This document shows, one piece after another, positions 43,826 through 54,200 of a stretch of DNA of 64,000 bases; the first letter of the stretch is position 1, and the number at the start of each line of letters is the position of its first letter. The notes beneath the pieces are model-generated. The model was not told where the DNA came from and searched no databases. It was given only the letters and a program-made list of their open reading frames with translations. The position numbers and the translations under genes are program-made. The stretch is from Zygaena filipendulae. Its lineage: Eukaryota; Arthropoda; Insecta; Lepidoptera; Zygaenidae. The stretch is taken from assembly GCA_907165275.2 (NCBI GenBank), contig OU015655.1, positions 9,746,501-9,810,500 on the forward strand, given 5' to 3'.

Positions 43826-44905
43826 AATGTACGACACTGGAATGTACAGCACTGGAATGCGCGACACTGGATTGTACGACACCGGAATGTACAGCACCGG
43901 AATTGGTGACACCGCTCCTATTGGTCGATGAAATCACGCCTCCTTTCTTTGTGCTCGTTTACGTTACTTACCTAAATACTGGGTCAAGTTATTGTCAAAT
44001 ACGGCACAAATATATTTTATGTTAGATTTTTTGGTGATGATTATTAGGTTTCATGTTAGTGTTTATGCCCATTACGTTATTATGTTACAGTCTACAGGCA
44101 GGATAATCAAACAACGGACCACTCTATATATTTTACTGTATAGACTTAGAGTACAATACACTAAATCTGGTCCCTTAGTTTACACCTTATAATTATTATT
44201 TCCACGAGCTATGTGCCCTATACAGATTGTACAGATTATAAAAGTTACGAAAAGAAAGGAACCAAAACTGTATTAACTGGCGAACGGGAAGCGACTGGCG
44301 AGCGGTTAGCTTCGCCTGATTTACGTCACCTTTCCTATACCTATCCTACAGTAGGTACTAGTGTGGCGATGATGCCACTATAAGCTATTTATTGAAATAA
44401 GTAAAAAGTAATGAGAACATTACTATCAAGGTCACATCATGAACAGATTTCAAAGTAGTATACCCGACATTCTTTATTAGGTTAGGTTCTTACTGATGAC
44501 CAGGTCTCGCGAGCCGAGCGAGCGTAGCGAGCGTGCCGCGGTAGCGGCCGGCGATGCGCTAAAGACAAAATAAGGTGACATTTATTCGATTAATTCTTAG
44601 GTGTGACCACGAAGTTTCGATATATTATGCAAAAAAAAGAATATAACAAGTTGTAACAATTCATTAAAGTGAAAAATAATAATTACGTTACTAAATATTA
44701 CACTTGGACATGTTATTTGAATTTCCATCAGATTTTGAGACAGTAACTACTAACTACCTACTACCTGCATTGTATTGAATACTACTAAACGGAGCACGAA
44801 GTCGGCTAGGCCATGAAATCCGGTGTCGCCAATTCCGGTGCTGTACATTCCGGTGTCGTACAATCTCGTGTCGTGCATTCCGGTGTCGCCTTTTCCGGTG
44901 CTGTA
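43826..44905. mobile_element. ~1.1-kb element with TIRs made of ~14-bp tandem units
   Basis: The left end at 43826-43914 has six units of the type GTACGACACCGGAAT / GTACAGCACCGGAAT; the right end at 44819-44905 has the same in inverse. The order of unit variants is the same in both ends. The interior has short frames only. Confidence 0.6.
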
Positions 44906-45185
44906 TACGGTAGTATCTCTAAATAGTTTGTGGGTGCTGTACAATACAGGGACTCGTTAGAGATACTACCGTATTGTTGATCAACATTTTTCATACAATT
45001 TAGGATGTATTAAATGTACAATTATAGTCTGCTGTTAGTTGCACGGTAGCACTGAGCGAAGAGAATAATCAAAATCACTGGTTCTCCGCGACTCAAAGAA
45101 CAAAGCTATAAAATCTTAATCACTGCGTCGGATTGTAGGGTGTTCCTAGTCAAACTCTTTGGAGTAGATACCCATTCACACATAA

Positions 45186-45226
45186 CTCATAGCCAGAGAG
45201 AAGGTAATCACTACGTTTCTCATAGC
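45186..45226. mobile_element. 25-bp micro-insertion with perfect 8-bp duplication, upstream of the Tudor gene
   Basis: CTCATAGC at 45186-45193 and 45219-45226 flanks an insert that starts CAGAGAGAAGGTAATCACTA and ends CGTTT, the reverse orientation of the copies at 42645 and 15276. Confidence 0.85.
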
Positions 45227-45284
45227 TAGACAACGGTCGGCGCGGCTAGTTTTATTTTAAGCTTTTAATTTTTGAAAAAGACAG

Positions 45285-46445
45285 ATGTCTATGTCGAATA
45301 AATCCGTAAAAAAAATCACGTTACTTAACTTTGAAGTAGGATCGTGGTATTATGTGGATGTTGTGCACATCATAGACCCTGGTAACTTTTTCGTGCTTCC
45401 AGTTTCTTATCGTGATCACATGCCTTGGCTTCGACAGTTTAAAAACCATTGTACTGTGCAGATAGAATTGGGTAAGATGGTTATTTTCCATTCAAAAACC
45501 TTACACATGTATGCAAGAGGACAAATATTGTCCTTTAATAACCATGGCTCAGAAATGAAAGATTGTCATGTGTACGCATGTGACTATGGCATATATGAAA
45601 ATGTACCTCTGTCTGAGATGCACGAGCCTTACCATGACACAAACATACCACCATTAGCTGTTAACTGTAAATTAGCAGATTGCAAACCTATAAATGGTGG
45701 CAAATTTGATAAGAATTCGATCGACGCTATGAAACATTTTGTTGGCAATGAGCAGGCCAGAATGTTAATAAGAGGCAAAGAATCAAATAAGTTTATTGTA
45801 GAGTTATTTAACTCGTGTCCTGATGATATTACATTAATGATGGCATATACTGGATATTGTTTATTGGGATGGAAAACTAGTGGTGTCAACAAATTAAATG
45901 CTGTGGTTGCTTCAGAAATTCTTACCTTCAAATATATGGAAGTGAAAGAGGGGGAGGTCCTTCAAGTAAGAGTTCAGTCTGGTAAAACACTGGATGATTT
46001 CTATGTTGCCCAAGTTGATGAATTTGAAGATTATTTGAAGAAGAAAGATGATTACACTAATTGTGCTAAAGGTCTTAATTCATTGGTTGCAACTGATCTT
46101 ACAAAAGACTTACCAGTTTTTGTTTGTGACAATAAACCTTTTGAATATGAAAGAGCAAAAATTTTAGATATAATTGAACCTGACAGGGTTGTTGTACAAC
46201 TAATGGACTGGGGAACAATTAAGAATGTGAATATTAATAGATTGAAGAAAATTCCACAATTTCATCTTGAAAACCCTGCTATGGCTATTCACTGTACAGC
46301 TGATAACAGCCAAGTGTGGGATAATGGCAGACACAATTTTCTGTACACAGGATTTGAATTTCTGGTGAAAATAAGAAATATAAGTGACAGCTTCTTAAAG
46401 CCTCATGTTGTTGATATTATCAGATTAACACCCATTAGTAACTAA
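45285..46445 (+). CDS. Intronless double-Tudor-domain protein
   Basis: One uninterrupted frame of 386 residues (MSMSNKSVKKITLLNFEVG and on) ends at TAA, with AATAAA 22 bases later. Two Tudor cores are visible. The first (about residues 60-120) has YARGQIL, then HVYACDYGIYENVPLSEM. The second (about 275-345) has FEYERAKILDIIE, then VVVQLMDWGTIKNVNINRL and KIPQFHLENPAMAIHC. The D-Y/W-G turn and the preceding beta strand are those of Tudor domains that bind methyl-arginine tails, typically of PIWI proteins in germ granules. No RRM, MYND, LOTUS or KH module is present, so it cannot be assigned to Vreteno, Tejas or Papi by domain content. Lack of introns suggests either a retrocopy that kept its frame or a compact native gene. 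A 25-bp micro-insertion sits about 65 bases upstream of the ATG. A piRNA-pathway role is inference. Confidence 0.88.
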   Translation: MSMSNKSVKKITLLNFEVGSWYYVDVVHIIDPGNFFVLPVSYRDHMPWLRQFKNHCTVQIELGKMVIFHSKTLHMYARGQILSFNNHGSEMKDCHVYACDYGIYENVPLSEMHEPYHDTNIPPLAVNCKLADCKPINGGKFDKNSIDAMKHFVGNEQARMLIRGKESNKFIVELFNSCPDDITLMMAYTGYCLLGWKTSGVNKLNAVVASEILTFKYMEVKEGEVLQVRVQSGKTLDDFYVAQVDEFEDYLKKKDDYTNCAKGLNSLVATDLTKDLPVFVCDNKPFEYERAKILDIIEPDRVVVQLMDWGTIKNVNINRLKKIPQFHLENPAMAIHCTADNSQVWDNGRHNFLYTGFEFLVKIRNISDSFLKPHVVDIIRLTPISN

Positions 46446-46466
46446 TATATAAGCAATGAAATTAAA

Positions 46467-46472
46467 AATAAA
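46467..46472 (+). terminator. Poly(A) signal AATAAA of the Tudor gene
   Basis: AATAAA 22 bases after the stop codon of the Tudor-domain gene. Confidence 0.6.
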
Positions 46473-46499
46473 TCTAAACAAAACTTGTCTCATTTGTTA

Positions 46500-47200
46500 G
46501 TTCTATTTATATACTAGTTAATTACTAGATGGTTCCTAAGTTGTCTGTATAAGAATATTCGTTTTCAAACTTAATTTATAAGTACATTAGGCCTCAATTT
46601 AATTTGTTTTACTCACTGAAGTTATAAAAACAGTAAATTATTATTTTAAGTTTTTATGATTACATGCAATAGGTATAAGATTTTAATTTTGATAATATCA
46701 CCATAATTTCTATTTGTAGAACTAACAAATAGATTTATATACTAGTTAATTACTATTGTTTTTATAAAAATATTCATTATTAAACTTAATTTATATTTAT
46801 TACATTTTTAAGGCTTCAATTTAATTTTTTTACTTATTGAAGTTATAAAGTATATTATTTAAAGTTTTATGATTGATATGATGTTAGTGTATTGTTTTTA
46901 ATATATTAGTGTATTAGTATATTGTTTTAAGTTTTATGATTAAATGCAATGTAAGATTTAAATTTTGATAATATCACCATAATTTCTATTTGTTCTGTTG
47001 ATATATTATTAATTAATTACTAGAATATTCTTAAGTTGTCTTTATAAGGATAGAGAGCAAGGATAGGTATTTATTATTGTAATGTATGCAATGTATAGTA
47101 GTTAAAGCCTCAATTTAATTTGTGTTTCTCATTGAAGTTATAAACATAGAACATAATTATTGTTTTAAATATTTATGATTATATGCCGTTTTATAATTCA
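46500..47200 (+). repeat. Three diverged tandem copies of a ~200-275 bp AT-rich unit
   Basis: Units at about 46500-46718, 46719-46995 and 46996-47195 share the same ordered landmarks: TTAATTACTA, a TATAA(A/G)AATATTC or TAAGTTGTCT block, CCTCAATTTAATTTG or GCTTCAATTTAATTT, GAAGTTATAAA, TTTTATGATTA, and in the first two GATAATATCACCATAATTTC. The second unit is longer through internal repetition of a TTAGTGTATTGTTTTA block. They start directly after the Tudor gene's poly(A) signal. No coding frame is seen. Confidence 0.6.
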
Positions 47201-47454
47201 GTATATTTATAACTTTTAATTAAGGCCTATACTTACGTCGGATTAATCCAAGCCTAGATGGAGCATCCTGCAGGACTAATTTGGAGCAACCTTCTCAGGT
47301 TCATGATTGTCTCCCTCCCCCACGATTATTGGGCGTTCTTACGATCAGCTGAGCTATTTTTGATACATTTGGCAGAAGGGATTGTCCAACAATGGAGTCT
47401 AGCTCCATTTCAATCAATTAGATACTCCGCCGTGGAAATTATCATTATCTGTTC

Positions 47455-48230
47455 CCCGCTGTTTCACCCGCGTTAATTTCAGAGTTCTCACGAGAATTCC
47501 GGGATAAAACTACCTTATTTAAAGATTTTTTTAAATCGATATGTAATGGGCATGTTGACTAATTTTTATTTTTTAGTCCGTCTTGTAGATTATTGAAAAA
47601 TATTGGACACGTATTTTTTCTTTTTTTACGTAATCAAAAAATAACGGCGATATATTGAGTTGAAATTTCGCGTGACGTCACTATTCTGACAGTTTGTATG
47701 GCGGTTTTGCGGTTAGTGACGTCACGACCTCCTCATCCTAAACTTTAATGCCCTTTATCTCTGTATATTTTAATTTATTTCAGAAAGGAAAAAATACGTG
47801 TCTATTGTTTTTTTATTTTCTAACTGACAGACTAATTAGAATTTTGATTTTCAATAGTAGTCAACATCCCTATTATGCTATGTTCTGTGGATTGCTATAT
47901 CCGCTATCTCCATCTGCTTAGCTTCTACAATGGTAAAGCGATTGTAAAATAATAAAACTTGAAAATGGTATCTTAATATTTCATATAATATGTATTATTG
48001 TACTTAAAACTAAAAATTCAATCCCTGCATGCGTATAAATTCGTATGATTGAAAAAAATATTATTATAATATCGCAATTTATATCACCTTCAAATGTCAT
48101 TGACCTGATGTGATGAATATTATTTAGGTTATTAACAACCATAACACTTTTAGAATGTATCTGTTTAAAACACCACGATCACACCACTAAATATGGACGG
48201 ATAGTACTCATAAAGTAGAAACATATTAGG
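47455..48230. other. Intergenic stretch between Tudor gene and bestrophin
   Basis: Begins with a reversed Helitron 3' end (GTTCCCCGCTGTTTCACCCG at 47452-47471). The rest is AT-rich without genes or repeats that I could see. Confidence 0.4.
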
Positions 48231-48233
48231 TAG

Positions 48234-48239
48234 TTTATT
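48234..48239 (-). terminator. Poly(A) signal AATAAA of bestrophin
   Basis: Plus-strand TTTATT, read AATAAA on the minus strand, lies 26 bases past the bestrophin stop codon. Confidence 0.5.
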
Positions 48240-48264
48240 GTCTATAGTAGATATTAAGAAGACT

Positions 48265-51200
48265 TTATACATAGACTTCTCCTCTCTTAGAGCCGTTCGG
48301 TTGTCTCGCAAACTCCGGCGGTGTTGTTGCGCCGGGTGAGCTGTGTTCGCTATCTCTATCGGAGCCGGCAGAAAGTTCGGTGACCGTGGTGCGAGGCGCG
48401 GGCGGCGTGCCCACAGCGAGCGAACCCGGCGCGCCGCGGTCGATGCGGGGCGTCGACGGCGTCGATGCGACGAGCGACAGCTGCGACACGCCCAGCGTCA
48501 TTGGCGACACTATAGGCGCGGCCGCGATCATCGGCGTCATCCCCGAGGACAGTCCCGGCGACAGCACTGCCTGTGCGAGCGCCGTCGTCCCTGGCTGCCC
48601 GGCGTGCAGCGTATTATTCACCGACCCGCTGTCCAACTCTTGTATCGGCGACAACACCAATGTGCCAAGCACCGACACCTCGTTCGGATAGCCCTGGTGA
48701 GCCATAATGACGCCCATATTCTGCATGCCCATAGCGAGACCGTTTTCTCGGTCCATGACTTCTTTGGTAACGTCTGGCGTAGGTAGTCGTGGCCTGTTCC
48801 GTAACGTTATCGGCACGGCCGAGCCGTTGCTCTTTTGTCCAGCTGAAATAGTCATTGTTTAAATATTTTTTCAATTTTTTCATGAGAAAGGTTGTGGGTA
48901 CGGCGACACGAAAATCGACCAAGTGTGAGTTCCGACTTCCGACCGACACTTGGTCGATTTGGACTTGGACTACAGACTCACTTATGCAATGCATTCCGAT
49001 AATGATGACATTATTACAGCTAGAAAGCAAAATGGCGTTTCAAATCACGCACGGTTTATTGGTATTATTTTAACAATGGATTTGATATAACCCTAGGTGA
49101 TTGACCTCAATTAGGGTTGTAGACTTGCTCATTAGGGTGGATCCGCGCTTGCAGATAAACAGCCCGAAATGGTTCCATTTTTTAACTTATTCTCAGGTTC
49201 TATCTAAGGATTGTTGACTCGGCCCTAAGTCAACTAAACGACGACTAATAGTATTGGTGTAATTTTCAAATTGGTCAAAACAAAACGCTTCGGTCGTGCT
49301 CCAACATTGCTACATTTCAAATTGATATCACTACACTATGTAATTTTAAACGAGGGATAGGTAATAAGATATTCAAGGTACGAACAAATAATTGATGATG
49401 ATACAAAGTGAGTTTACGACGTGGATTGGCGCATCTGATTCTTGCGTGCTCAGTATTCGTGGATATTTTATTTGATAATAATAACGTTTTTTTATTAGGT
49501 TCAGTAAGTATTTCCGGAAATTACCTCGTACATCCAAACTTACAAACTTCACCTCGCTATACTGTGTAGTTGGTGTAGAATAGGTACTTACGATGTCCAT
49601 GTTTTGAGTTCTGCCGGTGTTGTCCTCTCCCCGACTTACGTCCAACGAGACGCTCGTACAGCGACATCTTGTGATGTGCGGGCGGAGGTGAAATGGGCTG
49701 ACCGGCCTCCGGGCTCGAGTACACCACCGAGTTGTGACGGTTCCTACCAAACAGACCACCCGAGGAGTACGCGGTCGACGCCGAACGGACGGAACCCATT
49801 CGCGATATTTGCCTCTGGAACCAATTCTTTCGCCTTTCCACTAACGGAGTGTCCACACTTTCCTGAAAGTTTATACTAAAAATAAAGCGTGAAAGTTCCT
49901 GGCCCCTTATTCACTATGACCAACAACATTTCGCTCATAACGCTCGTTTCAAAAAGATAAGCAAACGCTCCAGATGCCAAAATATTAGAAACTATCTAAT
50001 ATTCTGTGTGCCACGTGTCTTACACGTTGTAAATTGTTTTTTGAAGTAAAACTTGGGGTACAGGGGAAAAACAATTTTGCTGGCGCGTTATGTTTTCGCG
50101 GCGTTAAAGTTGTAGTGAATAAGAGCCCTCGTTTCATGATTTGTGAAGTTATACTGCCTTTGGCGCGTTATGAATAATTTTACATGATGAACTTGCAATG
50201 TTAACGTATTATAGAAAAAAATCGCCACTCGGCAAGGAGAGCAATATTTGATAATAATTATTAGTCTGATACCGGCATGGGCATAGAAATATAGCACACG
50301 TACAGTCAGCATCTGAAATATGCAATAATTTTTGACAGTCGTTGAATTGTATTTCAATAGTAAAAAAGTTGAGAGGCTGACAAAAATGATTGACCTATTT
50401 ATGATGACCGTACATACCTACTTCCATACCAATGTGTAATAGTACCTAGTTCACGTCTTAACTATTCAACCTATCATCATGAAATGCATACACATCAGGG
50501 GTATAGAAAAGGACGTACCTAGAGTGCTTTTACTCTGGAAATCCCGCGGGAACTCCGCGGGTGAACCCGGGAGAGAAGCTAGCTTTTTAATAGGGGTCCG
50601 GTCAAAACATGGGATCATTCTGATGATCATAGATAGATAGGGATTAGGATCGTCTCCGAAATGAATTTTGTATAAATATATGATCCTTACGTAATCAGCG
50701 TATGTTTCATCATGACTCTTCCTCAGTGGCGCCTGCACATTGGCGTACACTGCATCTTCGGCCTTCACTTTGTAATGGTCCGCGGAACAGGGAGGCTCGT
50801 GTCTTCTGTAGTGCTCTGATGCGACGGTGTAGGGTAGATCCTTCGGCACCACCTCCTCCCAATACTGGTCCTTCAGTAGTTCCGGATGCTCCTCGTGCAT
50901 CTCGTCTACTATCATGTAGGCAGCCTGATCAGGAGATATTGCAAAATTTAAAATGATGTGTTTAATGATCCATACTCTATCCATAATCCTTACTATTATC
51001 CTTATGCGAAAGTTCGAGTTTGTTTTTTTATTTGTTTGTTTGTTTGTTACGCTTTCACGCCTTAACGGCTCAACCGATCGTCATAAAATTTTGCATGCAC
51101 ATTGTGAGGGGTATAGATAAGGACATAGGATACTTTTTATCCTGGAATTCCCGCGGAAACTCCGAAATTACCGCGGGTGAAACCGCGGGGAGCAGCTAGT

Positions 51201-54200
51201 AGGAGGTATTATAAATACGAATATGAGTTTGTTTGTTACGCTTTCGGGTCTTAACTACTCGATCGATCTTCAGAAATTTTGCTTACACGTTGTCAGGGGT
51301 ACAGAGAAGAAGATAGGGTACTTTCACTCGGAATTCCCGAGGAACTCCGTAAATAACGCGGGTTAAACCTCGGGAAACAGTTCGTCCTTGATAAAATGAA
51401 CTATCCAACACAAAAACTAAAAGAACTATCCAAACTAAATGAACCAGAGAGAAGGTAATCACTTGAAATGAACTATTCAACACAAAATCAGAATATAAAA
51501 ATGAACAATTTGAAATTTATAAAAAGAATAACATTAGAAAATATTTTTTTTTTAATAAAAAGTAATATATGTTAATGAGGCGGGATAATATCACAACGAG
51601 TGGCATATCTACGGCCGCCTCGTTACAGTTTTTGAGTTTATCGCGGTCAGACAGACAGACACGACGGAGGATTGTTTTATAATATGTAAGGATTCATCGA
51701 GGAAGGCCGTAGGCAAATATAACATCACGCTACGAGTTACGACCAGTAGGAGCGGAAAATGTAGCAAATACGGGAAAAAATATTCCTATTGAGAGTTTCC
51801 ATTGCTTAGGTACGCTGCGTAAACGGTTGGATGTGGAATATTTTATTTTATTTATTTCAACATTAACAGGTATTTAACATTGATAGGACAATACACAATT
51901 ACAGTTTGACGTGCACTTAAACTAATTAAATACCCTTAAACAATGCTGATCCATAAGGCAAATTTATGAGACGTTGAGAGAGAGAAGATTAAAAGAGAAA
52001 AAATACAGGTTGAAGGTAGTTTACAATTTTGAAAGTGAAGAGCGAAAAGCGGTAAATGTGTGAAATAAATCTATATTAGATGAAGTTTTGGCACTAATGT
52101 CACTATATAATTGGCACATACGAGTTACAGGGTTGTTGCGCTGCCTCAAGGTATTACAAGTTGGGATGTGAAAGGTAAGATATTTCCTGTTTTGTCTGTA
52201 AATTTTTTTCGGGACGTTAATGAATATAGATGAGAGAACTGATGTGTCAAGAGGGTTGTGGATGATTTTGTAGAGGGTGGTATTTAGTACTTAGATTATT
52301 TTCTCAAATTGACGCAGGTGAAACCACGGGGCACAGCTAGTTTCAATATAAATTGTCATTCGTTGTTTCTGGATTAATCGATGATTAGTAGTATTATTTG
52401 TATTGGTTTTGTATATATATAATACTTATATTTGGACATAGATAAGCAATAGTGTGTTAACCCACACTGGAGAAATTTTGAGTAAATCGTGTTTTAAAAG
52501 TAGGAGCGCCATTTTGTGTCAACATTTTTATGTTCAATATTTAGTTACATATTTAAGCAATCTAATAAGGTAAACACATAATTAAAAAACGCTTCCTAAC
52601 TCTCAATAAATGGTTCTGAACCAATAACTTAATTTTGTTGGTTAACATGTTATTGGTTATCTACGTCCATTTATTATGTGGAATTAGTGTAGGTAATGTT
52701 ACCGGTTCTGTGTCATGCCACTAAACTATCCCCTAGCCAAAAGGTTGACTGGTAGAGAATGCCTTAGGCATTAGTCCGCCTTTTGTACGTAAATGTGCAA
52801 TAAAGATCTTTAAATAAATAAATTAACCTAGTAATTTTCGTCTCGATAATTACGAACCTTTATGTGTCTATCAATTAGCCAATTTAGCTCAATGTCGTCG
52901 TCGTCTTCTCCAAAAGGATTTATTAGAACTTCAGCTACCTTCAACCAGCCCACATAGAAGCAAAACTGAAATTAAAAAAAAAAAATCATAAAAATTGGAA
53001 CTTTACATAAAAATTTTATGAAAAGTGTGGATAACTTAGGTACAAACATTGGGAGTTGATATAAAATTTGCAAAAACAGATCGATAAACCTGCTTTATTA
53101 CCTAATCGATCGCTCGAGTCCAGAATATTACTTAATGTAAGTCCTGTCATAAAAATCTATACCTAAACAGCACTATAATATAAGGATATCTGACACTGCC
53201 TGTGTAGTTATTGTATTTATTTATAGTTACAGTATTTATTTATTACTAGCTGTGCCCCGCGGTTTCACCCGGATGAAAGGTTTTTATACAACAACTTTTT
53301 TTCCCGACATCCGATTTGAATGAAACAAAGCCTATATGTAGCTCCAGGCTAAGCTTAATTTACCTGTGAAAACCGCATGACGATCGGTTCAGTAGATGCG
53401 GAGATTATCGCGAACAGACAGACAGAAAAGAATTTTAAAAACTTTTTTTGGCTTGGTTACTCTTCTTTTATCACCCCTCTCAATTTTAAGTAAAAATATT
53501 CAATGTACAGAATCGCGGGTTCTACTCTTTTATTATAGTATAGATATTGGTGTTATTATATTTTGTCAATAAATTATTATAATATGTATCTATTTATGTA
53601 GTTAGGTGTGTACTTAATATTATTATTTTTCGTTATATTATTTTTGTATATCGTATAAATATCGAAATGAGGCACAGCAGATCAGCCTGTTCTAATCTTT
53701 TTCCTATTGCGGGCAGCTGGAAGAAATTCCACATGAAATAAGCATGACCCTTGTAGGCACATGATTAGACTTTTATACCTGTTTCCTTTTTATGTTGTCT
53801 TTGTGTGCATTAATTGTTAAATAAAAAAATAAACGGCAGGAGATCTCAAATTGTTCTCATTTGATCATTCCGCCATTTTTATTCTGAGTACGATTAATTA
53901 ACCTAATAACTCCTACGAACCTGTAATGCTGTAAACAGTGGAAAATATACGTCGGGCTCATACTTTGACGTACTGCCAGGAGCTGGCGGTACGAGCTGCC
54001 GCCCCATCAGCGCTGCCACAAAGTATGTGTACAGCGCCAACGTCACCACCTGGAATAGACATACAATACAAATATCTATATCTGGCAATTGGCATCACAA
54101 TATCCCATAACATTAAATGATAAGAATTTTTACAATAAAAAAACCGACCAAGTGCGAGTCGGACTCGCGCACGAAGGGTTTCGTACCATTATCTATAAAA

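Noticed and set aside
44750..44994. A repetitive DTG/STG-rich peptide frame
   Set aside because: Produced by the 14-bp tandem units of a transposon end, not by a gene.
48343..48786. Plus-strand frames opposite the last bestrophin exon
   Set aside because: Composition shadow of GC-rich coding sequence; the minus strand joins in phase to the bestrophin exons.
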